DNA of 64,000 nt from Calliphora vicina (taxonomy: Eukaryota > Arthropoda > Insecta > Diptera > Calliphoridae), in contig NW_027052658.1 in the NCBI RefSeq assembly GCF_958450345.1, positions 62,001 to 126,000 of the forward strand, written 5' to 3'. Shown one piece after another: positions 11,248-23,257 of this stretch. The notes under the pieces were generated by a model. It had not been told where the DNA came from. It searched no databases and saw nothing but the letters and a program-made list of their open reading frames with translations. Position numbers and translations under genes: made by a program. How positions within the stretch are numbered: position 1 is the first letter of the stretch; every line of letters begins with the position of its first letter.

Positions 11248-13563
11248 CTTACTATCTTACTATCTTACTATCTTACTATACTATCTTACTATCTTACTAT
11301 CTTACTATCTTACTATCTTACTATCCTACTATCTTACTATCTTACTATCTTACTATCTTACTATCTTACTATCTTACTATCTTACTATCTTACTATCTTA
11401 CTATCTTACTATCTTACTATCTTACTATCTTACTATCTTACTATCTTACTATCTTACTATCTTACTATCTTACTATCTTACTATCTTACTATCTTACTAT
11501 CTTACTATCTTACTATCTTACTATCTTACTATCTTACTATCTTACTATCTTACTATCTTACTATCTTACTATCTTACTATCTTACTATCTTACTATCTTA
11601 CTATCTTACTATCTTACTATCTTACTATCTTACTATCTTACTATCTTACTATCTTACTATCTTACTATCTTACTATCTTACTATCTTACTATCTTACTAT
11701 CTTACTATCTTACTATCTTACTATCTTACTATCTTACTATCTTACTATCTTACTATCTTACTATCTTACTATCTTACTATCTTACTATCTTACTATCTTA
11801 CTATCTTACTATCTTACTATCTTACTATCTTACTATCTTACTATCTTACTATCTTACTATCTTACTATCTTACTATCTTACTATCTTACTATCTTACTAT
11901 CTTACTATCTTACTATCTTACTATCTTACTATCTTACTATCTTACTATCTTACTATCTTACTATCTTACTATCTTACTATCTTACTATCTTACTATCTTA
12001 CTATCTTACTATCTTACTATCTTACTATCTTACTATCTTACTATCTTACTATCTTACTATCTTACTATCTTACTATCTTACTATCTTACTATCTTACTAT
12101 CTTACTATCTTACTATCTTACTATCTTACTATCTTACTATCTTACTATCTTACTATCTTACTATCTTACTATCTTACTATCTTACTATCTTACTATCTTA
12201 CTATCTTACTATCTTACTATCTTACTATCTTACTATCTTACTATCTTACTATCTTACTATCTTACTATCTTACTATCTTACTATCTTACTATCTTACTAT
12301 CTTACTATCTTACTATCTTACTATCTTACTATCTTACTATCTTACTATCTTACTATCTTACTATCTTACTATCTTACTATCTTACTATCTTACTATCTTA
12401 CTATCTTACTATCTTACTATCTTACTATCTTACTATCTTACTATCTTACTATCTTACTATCTTACTATCTTACTATCTTACTATCTTACTATCTTACTAT
12501 CTTACTATCTTACTATCTTACTATCTTACTATCTTACTATCTTACTATCTTACTATCTTACTATCTTACTATCTTACTATCTTACTATCTTACTATCTTA
12601 CTATCTTACTATCTTACTATCTTACTATCTTACTATCTTACTATCTTACTATCTTACTATCTTACTATCTTACTATCTTACTATCTTACTATCTTACTAT
12701 CTTACTATCTTACTATCTTACTATCTTACTATCTTACTATCTTACTATCTTACTATCTTACTATCTTACTATCTTACTATCTTACTATCTTACTATCTTA
12801 CTATCTTACTATCTTACTATCTTACTATCTTACTATCTTACTATCTTACTATCTTACTATCTTACTATCTTACTATCTTACTATCTTACTATCTTACTAT
12901 CTTACTATCTTACTATCTTACTATCTTACTATCTTACTATCTTACTATCTTACTATCTTACTATCTTACTATCTTACTATCTTACTATCTTACTATCTTA
13001 CTATCTTACTATCTTACTATCTTACTATCTTACTATCTTACTATCTTACTATCTTACTATCTTACTATCTTACTATCTTACTATCTTACTATCTTACTAT
13101 CTTACTATCTTACTATCTTACTATCTTACTATCTTACTATCTTACTATCTTACTATCTTACTATCTTACTATCTTACTATCTTACTATCTTACTATCTTA
13201 CTATCTTACTATCTTACTATCTTACTATCTTACTATCTTACTATCTTACTATCTTACTATCTTACTATCTTACTATCTTACTATCTTACTATCTTACTAT
13301 CTTACTATCTTACTATCTTACTATCTTACTATCTTACTATCTTACTATCTTACTATCTTACTATCTTACTATCTTACTATCTTACTATCTTACTATCTTA
13401 CTATCTTACTATCTTACTATCTTACTATCTTACTTCTTACTATCTTACTATCTTACTATCTTACTATCTTGCTATCTTACTATCTTTCTATCTTACTATC
13501 TTACTATCTTACTATCTTACTATCTTACTATCTTACTATCTTACTATCTTACTATCTTACTAT
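11248..13563 (+). repeat. A block 3, about 290 units
   Basis: The longest A block (2,316 bp). A 3-bp loss leaves ACTAT near 11280, CCTACTAT lies at 11325, and a 7-bp CTTACTT unit at 13429-13435. From 11333 to 13428 I see 262 consecutive perfect units. CTTGCTAT (13468) and CTTTCTAT lie near the end. Confidence 0.96.
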
Positions 13564-13835
13564 CTTACTCTCTTACTCTCTTACTTTCTTACTTTCTTAC
13601 TATCTTACTGTCTTACTCTCTTACTCTCTTACTCTCTTACTCTCTTACTCTCTTACTTTCTTACTCTCTTACTGTCTTACTGTCTTACTCTCTTACTCTC
13701 TTACTCTCTTACTCTCTTACTCTCTTTATATCTTACTGTCTTACTGTCTTACTGTCTTACTGTCTTACTGTCTTACTGTCTTACTGTCTTACTGTCTTAC
13801 TGTCTTACTGTCTTACTGTCTTACTGTCTTACTGT
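13564..13835 (+). repeat. Ramp 3 and short G block
   Basis: The ramp 13564-13731 holds C units with CTTACTTT, one A unit and several G units, ending CTTTATAT at 13724-13731. The CTTGCTCT seen in other ramps is missing. Thirteen G units follow. Confidence 0.91.
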
Positions 13836-14437
13836 CTTACTGTTGTCTTACTGTTGTCTTACTGTTGTCTTACTGTTGTCTTACTGTTGTCTTACTGTTG
13901 TCTTACTGTTGTCTTACTGTTGTCTTACTGTTGTCTTACTGTTGTCTTACTGTTGTCTTACTGTTGTCTTACTGTTGTCTTACTGTTGTCTTACTGTTGT
14001 CTTACTGTTGTCTTACTGTTGTCTTACTGTTGTCTTACTGTTGTCTTACTGTTGTCTTACTGTTGTCTTACTGTTGTCTTACTGTTGTCTTACTGTTGTC
14101 TTACTGTTGTCTTACTGTTGTCTTACTGTCTTACTGTTGTCTTACTGTTGTCTTACTGTTGTCTTACTGTTGTCTTACTGTTGTCTTACTGTTGTCTTAC
14201 TGTTGTCTTACTGTTGTCTTACTGTTGTCTTACTGTTGTCTTACTGTTGTCTTACTGTTGTCTTACTGTTGTCTTACTGTTGTCTTACTGTTGTCTTACT
14301 GTTGTCTTACTGTTGTCTTACTGTTGTCTTACTGTTGTCTTACTGTTGTCTTACTGTTGTCTTACTGTTGTCTTACTGTTGTCTTACTGTTGTCTTACTG
14401 TTGTCTTACTGTTGTCTTACTGTTGTCTTACTGTTGT
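13836..14437 (+). repeat. 11-bp array, 54 copies plus one 8-bp unit
   Basis: 602 bp, equal to 54 x 11 + 8. One normal CTTACTGT interrupts it near 14122-14130. It is the second and last 11-bp array in the window. Confidence 0.95.
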
Positions 14438-15301
14438 CTTACTGTCTTACTGTCTTACTGTCTTACTGTCTTACTGTCTTACTGTCTTACTGTCTTACTG
14501 TCTTACTGTCTTACTGTCTTACTGTCTTACTGTCTTACTGTCATACTGTCTTACTGTCTTACTGTCTTACTGTCTTACTGTCTTACTGTCTTACTGTCTT
14601 ACTGTCTTACTGTCTTACTGTCTTACTGTCTTACTGTCTTACTGTCTTACTGTCTTACTGTCTTACTGTCTTACTGTCTTACTGTCTTACTGTCTTACTG
14701 TCTTACTGTCTTACTGTCTTACTGTCTTACTGTCTTACTGTCTTACTGTCTTACTGTCTTACTGTCTTACTGTCTTACTGTCTTACTGTCTTACTGTCTT
14801 ACTGTCTTACTGTCTTACTGTCTTACTGTCTTACTGTCTTACTGTCTTACTGTCTTACTGTCTTACTGTCTTACTGTCTTACTGTCTTACTGTCTTACTG
14901 TCTTACTGTCTTACTGTATTACTATCTTACTGTCTTACTGTCTTACTGTCTTACTGTCTCACTCTCTTACTCTCTTACTCTCTTACTGTCTTACTGTCTT
15001 ACTGTATTACTGTCTTACTGTCTTACTATCTTACTGTCTTACTGTCTTACTGTCTTACTGTCTTACTGTCTTACTGTCTTACTGTCTTACTGTCTTACTG
15101 TCTTACTGTCTTACTGTCTTACTGTCTTACTGTCTTACTGTCTTACTGTCTTACTGTCTTACTGTCTTACTGTCTTACTGTCTTACTGTCTTACTGTCTT
15201 ACTGTCTTACTGTCTTACTGTCTTACTGTCTTACTGTCTTACTGTCTTACTGTCTTACTATCTTACTATCTTACTATCTTACTATCTTACTATCTTACTG
15301 T
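14438..15301 (+). repeat. G block plus leader
   Basis: G units to 15253, with one CATACTGT. The variant patch at about 14910-15045 (ATTACTAT, CTCACTCT, C units) matches that after the first 11-bp array. Five A units and one G unit form the leader. Confidence 0.93.
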
Positions 15302-15529
15302 CTTACTCTCTTGCTCTCTGTCGTACTGTCTTACTCTCTTGCTCTCCGTCGTACTGTCTTACTGTCTGTCTTACTGTTTTACTGTCTGTCTTACAGTCTT
15401 ACTCTCTTACTGTCTCTCTTACTATCTTACTATCTTTCTCTCTTACCCTCTTACTCTCTTACTATCATTATCTCTTACCCTCTGTCTTACTCTCTTACTA
15501 TCATTATCTCTTACCCTCTGTCTTACTCT
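15302..15529 (+). repeat. Hinge A copy 4
   Basis: 228 bp, same layout as copies 1 and 3. Confidence 0.92.
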
Positions 15530-16728
15530 CTTACTATCTTACTATCTTACTATCTTACTATCTTACTATCTTACTATCTTACTATCTTACTATCTTACTA
15601 TCTTACTATCTTACTATCTTACTATCTTACTATCTTACTATCTTACTATCTTACTATCTTACTATCTTACTATCTTACTATCTTACTATCTTACTATCTT
15701 ACTATCTTACTATCTTACTATCTTACTATCTTACTATCTTACTATCTTACTATCTTACTATCTTACTATCTTACTATCTTACTATCTTACTATCTTACTA
15801 TCTTACTATCTTACTATCTTACTATCTTACTATCTTACTATCTTACTATCTTACTATCTTACTATCTTACTATCTTACTATCTTACTATCTTACTATCTT
15901 ACTATCTTACTATCTTACTATCTTACTATCTTACTATCTTACTATCTTACTATCTTACTATCTTACTATCTTACTATCTTACTATCTTACTATCTTACTA
16001 TCTTACTATCTTACTATCTTACTATCTTACTATCTTACTATCTTACTATCTTACTATCTTACTATCTTACTATCTTACTATCTTACTATCTTACTATCTT
16101 ACTATCTTACTATCTTACTATCTTACTATCTTACTATCTTACTATCTTACTATCTTACTATCTTACTATCTTACTATCTTACTATCTTACTATCTTACTA
16201 TCTTACTATCTTACTATCTTACTATCTTACTATCTTACTATCTTACTATCTTACTATCTTACTATCTTACTATCTTACTATCTTACTATCTTACTATCTT
16301 ACTATCTTACTATCTTACTATCTTACTATCTTACTATCTTACTATCTTACTATCTTACTATCTTACTATCTTACTATCTTACTATCTTACTATCTTACTA
16401 TCTTACTATCTTACTATCTTACTATCTTACTATCTTACTATCTTACTATCTTACTATCTTACTATCTTACTATCTTACTATCTTACTATCTTACTATCTT
16501 ACTATCTTACTATCTTACTATCTTACTTCTTACTATCTTACTATCTTACTATCTTACTATCTTACTATCTTACTATCTTACTATCTTACTATCTTACTAT
16601 CTTACTATCTTGCTATCTTACTATCTTACTATCTTACTATCTTACTATCTTACTATCTTACTATCTTACTATCTTACTATCTTACTATCTTACTATCTTA
16701 CTATCTTACTATCTTACTATCTTACTAT
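15530..16728 (+). repeat. A block 4, 150 units
   Basis: 124 perfect units, then a 7-bp CTTACTT unit at 16522-16528, then 25 units with CTTGCTAT at 16609. The same pair of variants, in the same order, ends A block 3. Confidence 0.96.
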
Positions 16729-16936
16729 CTTACTCTCTTACTCTCTTACTTTCTTACTTTCTTACTATCTTACTGTCTTACTCTCTTACTCTCTTACTCT
16801 CTTACTCTCTTACTCTCTTACTCTCTTACTCTCTTACTCTCTTACTTTCTTACTCTCTTACTGTCTTACTGTCTTACTCTCTTACTCTCTTACTCTCTTT
16901 ATATCTTACTCTCTTACTCTCTTACTATCTTGCTCT
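16729..16936 (+). repeat. Ramp 4
   Basis: Twenty-six units: C units with CTTACTTT, G and A units, CTTTATAT at 16897, C units, CTTACTAT and CTTGCTCT as the last unit. Confidence 0.91.
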
Positions 16937-17496
16937 CTTACTGTCTTACTGTCTTACTGTCTTACTGTCTTACTGTCTTACTGTCTTACTGTCTTACTGT
17001 CTTACTGTCTTACTGTCTTACTGTCTTACTGTCTTACTGTCTTACTGTCTTACTGTCTTACTGTCTTACTGTCTTACTGTCTTACTGTCTTACTGTCTTA
17101 CTGTCTTACTGTCTTACTGTCTTACTGTCTTACTGTCTTACTGTCTTACTGTCTTACTGTCTTACTGTCTTACTGTCTTACTGTCTTACTGTCTTACTGT
17201 CTTACTGTCTTACTGTCTTACTGTCTTACTGTCTTACTGTCTTACTGTCTTACTGTCTTACTGTCTTACTGTCTTACTGTCTTACTGTCTTACTGTCTTA
17301 CTGTCTTACTGTCTTACTGTCTTACTGTCTTACTGTCTTACTGTCTTACTGTCTTACTGTCTTACTGTCTTCCTGTCTTACTGTCTTACTGTCTTACTGT
17401 CTTACTGTATTACTGTCTTACTGTCTTACTGTCTTACTGTCTTACTGTCTTACTGTCTTACTGTCTTACTGTCTTACTGTCTTACTGTCTTACTGT
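16937..17496 (+). repeat. G block
   Basis: Seventy units. Exceptions are CTTCCTGT (about 17370) and ATTACTGT (about 17408). It leads into hinge B without A units. Confidence 0.94.
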
Positions 17497-17648
17497 CTTA
17501 CTCTCTTGCTCTCTGTCGTACTGTCTTACTGTCTGTCTTACTGTCTTACAGTCTTACTCTCTCACTCTCTTACTGTCTCTCTTACTCTCTTACTATCTTT
17601 CTCTCTTACCCTCTTACTCTCATACTATCATTATCTCTTACCCTCTGT
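17497..17648 (+). repeat. Hinge B copy 6
   Basis: 152 bp, lacking the 7-bp CTACTGT element of copies 1-5. Otherwise complete. Confidence 0.9.
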
Positions 17649-17848
17649 CTTACTCTCTTACTCTCTTACTCTCTTACTCACTTACTCTCTTACTCTCTTA
17701 CTCTCTTACTCTCTTACTCTCTTACTCTCTTACTCTCTTACTCTCTTACTATCTTACTCTCTTACTCTCTTACTCTCGTACTCTCTTACTCTATTACTCT
17801 CTTACTCTCTTACTCTCTTTCTTACTGTCGTACTATGTCGTACTATGT
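17649..17848 (+). repeat. C block with doubled CGTACTATGT exit
   Basis: Twenty-one C units (one CTTACTCA, one CGTACTCT, one ATTACTCT), CTTTCTTACTGT, then CGTACTATGT twice. Confidence 0.91.
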
Positions 17849-18056
17849 CTTACTGTCTTACTGTCTTACTGTCTTACTGTCTTACTGTCTTACTGTCTTA
17901 CTGTCTTACTTTCTTACTGTCTTACTGTCTTACTGTCTTACTGTCTTACTGTCTTACTGTCTTACTGTCTTACTGTCTTACTGTCTTACTGTCTTACTGT
18001 CTTACTGTCTTACTGTCTTACTGTCTTACTGTCTTACTATCTTACTATCTTACTGT
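17849..18056 (+). repeat. G block plus leader
   Basis: Twenty-three units with one CTTACTTT-like change, two A units and one G unit. Confidence 0.92.
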
Positions 18057-18188
18057 CTTACTCTCTTGCTCTCTGTCGTACTGTCTTACAGTCTTACTCT
18101 CTCACTCTCTTACTGTCTCTCTTACTCTCTTACTATCTTTCTTTCTTACCCTCTTACTCTCATACTATCATTATCTCTTACCCTCTGT
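18057..18188 (+). repeat. Hinge B copy 7, shortened
   Basis: 132 bp. The part between the first GTCGTACTGT and CTTACAGT is gone, and CTTTCTCT has become CTTTCTTT. Confidence 0.88.
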
Positions 18189-18472
18189 CTTACTCTCTTA
18201 CTCTCTTACTCTCTTACTCTCTTACTCTCTTACTATCTTACTCTCTTACTCTCTTACTCTCTTACTCTATTACTCTCTTACTCTCTTACTCTCTTACTCT
18301 CTTTCTTACTGTCGTACTGTCTTACTGTCTTACTGTCTTACTGTCTTACTGTCTTACTGTCTTACTGTCTTACTGTCTTACTGTCTTACTGTCTTACTGT
18401 CTTACTGTCTTACTGTCTTACTCTCTTACTGTCTTACTGTCTTACTGTCTTACTGTCTTACTGTCTTACTCT
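18189..18472 (+). repeat. C block, exit, G block
   Basis: Fourteen C units (one A unit, one ATTACTCT), the exit at 18301-18320, then G units to 18464 with one internal C unit, and a C unit before CTTTCTAT. Confidence 0.9.
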
Positions 18473-18504
18473 CTTTCTATCTTTCTATCTTTCTATCTTT
18501 CTAT
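18473..18504 (+). repeat. CTTTCTAT run, four copies
   Basis: Four perfect CTTTCTAT units take the place of a hinge between a G block and a C block. Confidence 0.93.
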
Positions 18505-18836
18505 CTTACTCTCTTACTCTCTTACTCTCTTACTCTCTTACTCTCTTACTCTCTTACTCTCTTACTCTCTTACTGTCTTACTCTCTTACTCTCTTACTCT
18601 ATTACTCTATTACTCTCTTACTCTCTTACTCTCTTACTCTCTTTCTTACTGTCGTACTGTCTTACTGTCTTACTGTCTTACTGTCTTACTGTCTTACTGT
18701 CTTACTGTCTTACTGTCTTACTGTCTTACTGTCTTACTGTCTTACTGTCTTACTGTCTTACTGTCTTACTGTCTTACTGTCTTACTGTCTTACTGTCTTA
18801 CTCTCTTACTGTCTTACTGTCTTACTGTCTTACTCT
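18505..18836 (+). repeat. C block, exit, G block
   Basis: C units (two ATTACTCT) to 18640, the exit at 18641-18660, then G units to about 18828 with one internal C unit. It repeats the order of the previous module. Confidence 0.91.
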
Positions 18837-18868
18837 CTTTCTATCTTTCTATCTTTCTATCTTTCTAT
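18837..18868 (+). repeat. CTTTCTAT run, four copies
   Basis: Four perfect units, followed by three C units and a hinge fragment. Confidence 0.93.
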
Positions 18869-19076
18869 CTTACTCTCTTACTCTCTTACTCTCTTACTCT
18901 CATACTATCATTATCTCTTACCCTCTGTCTTACTCTCTTACTCTCTTACTCTCTTACTCTCTTACTCTCTTACTCTCTTACTCTCTTACTCTCTTACTAT
19001 CTTACTCTCTTACTCTCTTACTCTATTACTCTATTACTCTCTTACTCTCTTACTCTCTTTCTTACTGTCGTACTGT
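18869..19076 (+). repeat. C block with hinge 3' fragment and exit
   Basis: C units interrupted at 18893-18928 by the last 36 bp of a hinge B (CTTACTCT, CATACTAT, CATTATCTCTTACCCTCTGT). The exit is at 19057-19076. Confidence 0.9.
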
Positions 19077-19248
19077 CTTACTGTCTTACTGTCTTACTGT
19101 CTTACTGTCTTACTGTCTTACTGTCTTACTGTCTTACTGTCTTACTGTCTTACTGTCTTACTGTCTTACTGTCTTACTGTCTTACTCTCTTACTGTCTTA
19201 CTGTCTTACTCTCTTTCTATCTTTCTATCTTTCTATCTTTCTTTCTAT
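19077..19248 (+). repeat. G block and CTTTCTAT run
   Basis: G units with one internal C unit to 19212. Then CTTTCTAT three times, a 4-bp CTTT half-unit and a fourth CTTTCTAT. Confidence 0.91.
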
Positions 19249-20411
19249 CTTACTCTCTTACTCTCTTACTCTCTTACTCTCTTACTCTCTTACTCTCTTA
19301 CTCTCTTACTCTCTTACTCTCTTACTCTCTTACTCTCTTACTCTCTTACTCTCTTACTCTCTTACTCTCTTACTCTCTTACTCTCTTACTCTCTTACTCT
19401 CTTACTGTCTTACTGTCTTACTGTCTTACTGTCTTACTCTCTTACTCTCTTACTCTCTTACTCTCTTACTCTCTTACTCTCTAACTCTCTTACTCTCTTA
19501 CTCTCTTACTCTCTTACTGTCTTACTCTCTTACTGTCTTACTCTCTTACTGTCTTACTGTCTTACTTCTTACTTACTGTCTTACTGTCTTACTGTCTTAC
19601 TGTCTTACTGTCTTACTGTCTTACTGTCTTACTGTCTTACTGTCTTACTGTCTTACTGTTTTACTGTCTTACTGTCTTACTCTCTTACTCTCTTACTCTC
19701 TTACTCTCTTACTCTCTTACTCTCTTACTCTCTTACTCTCTTACTGTCTTACTGTCTTACTGTCTTACTGTCTTACTGTCTTACTGTCTTACTGTCTTAC
19801 TGTCTTACTGTCTTACTGTCTTACTGTCTTACTGTCTTACTGTCTTACTGTCTTACTGTCTTACTGTCTTACTGTCTTACTGTCTTACTGTCTTACTGTC
19901 TTACTGTCTTACTGTCTTACTGTCTTACTGTCTTACTGTCTTACTGTCTTACTGTCTTACTGTCTTACTGTCTTACTGTCTTACTGTCTTACTGTCTTAC
20001 TGTCTTACTGTCTTACTGTCTTACTGTCTTACTGTCTTACTGTCTTACTGTCTTACTGTCTTACTGTGTTACTGTCTTACTGTCTTACTGTCTTACTGTC
20101 TTACTGTCTTACTGTCTTACTGTCTTACTGTCTTACTGTCTTACTGTCTTACTGTCTTACTGTCTTACTGTCTTACTGTCTTGCTGTCTTACTGTCTTAC
20201 TGTCTTACTGTCTTACTGTCTTACTGTCTTACTGTCTTACTGTCTTACTGTCTTACTGTCTTACTCTCTTACTGTCTTACTGTCTTACTGTCTTACTGTC
20301 TTACTGTCTTACTGTCTTACTGTCTTACTGTCTTACTGTCTTACTCTCTTACTGTCTTACTGTCTTACTCTCTTACTGTCTTACTGTCTTACTGTCTTAC
20401 TGTCTTACTCT
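19249..20411 (+). repeat. G/C mosaic without hinges
   Basis: C units to 19400, four G units, then C units with CTAACTCT, a mixed stretch and shortened units around 19560-19575 (CTTACTT, CTTACTTACTGT). Further on come a long G stretch with one GTTACTGT, a C patch near 19680-19740 and occasional single C units. Confidence 0.9.
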
Positions 20412-20435
20412 CTTTCTATCTTTCTATCTTTCTAT
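20412..20435 (+). repeat. CTTTCTAT run, three copies
   Basis: Three perfect units mark a G-to-C boundary. Confidence 0.92.
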
Positions 20436-21538
20436 CTTACTCTCTTACTCTCATACTCTCTTACTCTCTTACTCTCTTACTCTCTTACTCTCTTACTCTC
20501 TTACTATCTTACTCTCTTACTCTCTTACTCTCTTACTCTCTTACTCTCTTACTCTCTTACTCTCTTACTCTCTTACTCTCTTACTCTCTTACTCTCTTAC
20601 TCTCTTACTCTCTTACTCTCTTACTCTCTTACTCTCTTACTCTCTTACTCTCTAACTCTCTTACTCTCTTACTCTCTTACTCTCTTACTGTCTTACTCTC
20701 TTACTGTCTTACTGTCTTACTGTCTTACTGTCTTACTGTCTTACTGTCTTACTGTCTTACTGTCTTACTGTCTTACTGTCTTACTGTCTTACTGTCTTAC
20801 TGTCTTACTGTCTTACTGTCTTACTGTCTTACTGTCTTACTCTCTTACTCTCTTACTCTCTTACTCTCTTACTCTCTTACTCTCTTACTCTCTTACTCTC
20901 TTACTGTCTTACTGTCTTACTGTCTTACTGTCTTACTGTCTTACTGTCTTACTGTCTTACTCTCTTACTCCCTTACTCCCTTACTCTCTTACTCTCTTAC
21001 TCTCTTACTCTCTTACTCTCTTACTCTCTTACTCTCTAACTCTCTTACTCTCTTACTCTCTTACTCTCTTACTCTCTTACTCTCTTACTCTCTTACTCTC
21101 TTACTGTCTTACTCTCTTACTGTCTTACTGTCTTACTGTCTTACTTCTTACTGTCTTACTGTCTTACTGTCTTACTGTCTTACTCTCTTACTCTCTTACT
21201 CTCTTACTCTCTTACTGTCTTACTGTCTTACTGTCTTACTGCCTTACTGTCTTACTGTCTTACTGTCTTACTGTCTTACTGTCTTACTCTCTTACTCTCT
21301 TACTCTCTTACTCTCTTACTCTCTTACTCTCTTACTCTCTTACTCTCTTACTCTCTTACTCTCTTACTCTCTTACTCTCTTACTCTCTTACTCTCTTACT
21401 GTCTTACTGTCTTACTGTCTTACTGTCTTACTGTCTTACTGTCTTACTGTCTTACTGTCTTACTGTCTTACTGTCTTACTGTCTTACTGTCTTACTGTCT
21501 TACTGTCTTACTGTCTTACTATCTTACTATCTTACTGT
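20436..21538 (+). repeat. Alternating G and C blocks plus leader
   Basis: Approximate C blocks: 20436-20690, 20836-20899, 20956-21099, 21179-21210, 21283-21394. G blocks lie between. Variants are two CTTACTCC (about 20963-20980), CTAACTCT units and a 7-bp CTTACTT near 21140. It ends with two A units and one G unit. Confidence 0.9.
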
Positions 21539-21766
21539 CTTACTCTCTTGCTCTCTGTCGTACCGTCTTACTCTCTTGCTCTCCGTCGTACTGTCTTACT
21601 GTCTGTCTTACTGTTTTACTGTCTGTCTTACAGTCTTACTCTCTTACTGTCTCTCTTACTATCTTTCTCTCTTACCCTCTTACTCTCTTACTATCATTAT
21701 CTCTTACCCTCTGTCTTACTCTCTTACTATCATTATCTCTTACCCTCTGTCTTACTCTCTTACTCT
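21539..21766 (+). repeat. Hinge A copy 5
   Basis: 228 bp, ending in two C units instead of one and with GTCGTACCGT at the first CpG element. Confidence 0.92.
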
Positions 21767-22662
21767 CTTACTATCTTACTATCTTACTATCTTACTATCT
21801 TACTATCTTACTATCTTACTATCTTACTATCTTACTATCTTACTATCTTACTATCTTACTATCTTACTATCTTACTATCTTACTATCTTACTATCTTACT
21901 ATCTTACTATCTTACTATCTTACTATCTTACTATCTTACTATCTTACTATCTTACTATCTTACTATCTTACTATCTTACTATCTTACTATCTTACTATCT
22001 TACTATCTTACTATCTTACTATCTTACTATCTTACTATCTTACTATCTTACTATCTTACTATCTTACTATCTTACTATCTTACTATCTTACTATCTTACT
22101 ATCTTACTATCTTACTATCTTACTATCTTACTATCTTACTATCTTACTATCTTACTATCTTACTATCTTACTATCTTACTATCTTACTATCTTACTATCT
22201 TACTATCTTACTATCTTACTATCTTACTATCTTACTATCTTACTATCTTACTATCTTACTATCTTACTATCTTACTATCTTACTATCTTACTATCTTACT
22301 ATCTTACTATCTTACTATCTTACTATCTTACTATCTTACTATCTTACTATCTTACTATCTTACTATCTTACTATCTTACTATCTTACTATCTTACTATCT
22401 TACTATCTTACTATCTTACTATCTTACTATCTTACTATCTTACTATCTTACTATCTTACTATCTTACTATCTTACTATCTTACTATCTTACTATCTTACT
22501 ATCTTACTATCTTACTATCTTACTATCTTACTATCTTACAATCTTACTATCTTACTATCTTACTATCTTACTATCTTACTATCTTACTATCTTACTATCT
22601 TACTATCTTACTATCTTACTATCTTACTATCTTACTATCTTACTATCTTACTATCTTACTAT
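21767..22662 (+). repeat. A block 5, 112 units
   Basis: 896 bp in exact register, with one CTTACAAT near 22540. It is the shortest A block and passes directly into G units with no ramp. Confidence 0.96.
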
Positions 22663-22813
22663 CTTACTGTCTTACTGTCTTACTGTCTTACTGTCTTACT
22701 GTCTACTGTCTTACAGTCTTACTCTCTCACTCTCTTACTGTCTCTCTTACTCTCTTACTATCTTTCTCTCTTACCCTCTTACTCTCATACTATCATTATC
22801 TCTTACCCTCTGT
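22663..22813 (+). repeat. Five G units and 5'-truncated hinge B
   Basis: G units at 22663-22702. The hinge part at 22703-22813 (111 bp) starts at CTACTGT, then CTTACAGT, CTCACTCT, CTTTCTCT and CATTATCTCTTACCCTCTGT. The CTTGCTCT/GTCGTAC part is missing. Confidence 0.9.
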
Positions 22814-22945
22814 CTTACTATCTTACTCTATTACTCTCTTACTCTCTTACTCTCTTACTCTCTTACTCTCTTACTCTCTTACTATCTTACTCTCTTACTC
22901 TCTTTCTTACTGTGTTACTGTCGTACTGTCTTACTATCTTACTGT
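22814..22945 (+). repeat. Short C block with GTTACTGT exit and leader
   Basis: C units (one ATTACTCT, two A units), then CTTTCTTACTGT, GTTACTGT, CGTACTGT, one A unit and one G unit. Confidence 0.9.
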
Positions 22946-23061
22946 CTTACTCTCTTGCTCTCTGTCGTACTGTCTTACTGTCTGTCTTACGGTCTTACTC
23001 TCTTACTATCTTTCTCTCTTACCCTCTTACTCTCATACTATCATTATCTCTTACCCTCTGT
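22946..23061 (+). repeat. Short hinge B (116 bp)
   Basis: It has CTTGCTCT, GTCGTACTGT and CTTACGGT (for CTTACAGT), then goes straight to CTTACTAT, CTTTCTCT and CATTATCTCTTACCCTCTGT. The CTCACTCT part is deleted. Confidence 0.9.
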
Positions 23062-23257
23062 CTTACTCTCTTACTCTATTACTCTATTACTCTATTACTC
23101 TCTTACTCTCTTACTCTCTTACTCTCTTACTCTCTTACTCTCTTACTCTCTTACTCTCTTACTCTCTTACTCTCTTACTCTCTTACTCTCTTACTCTCTT
23201 ACTCTCTTAATCTCTTACTCTCTTACTCTCTTTCTTACTGTCTTACTGTCGTACTGT
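23062..23257 (+). repeat. C block with exit
   Basis: Twenty-one C units (three ATTACTCT at the start, CTTAATCT near the end), then CTTTCTTACTGT, CTTACTGT and CGTACTGT. Confidence 0.92.
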
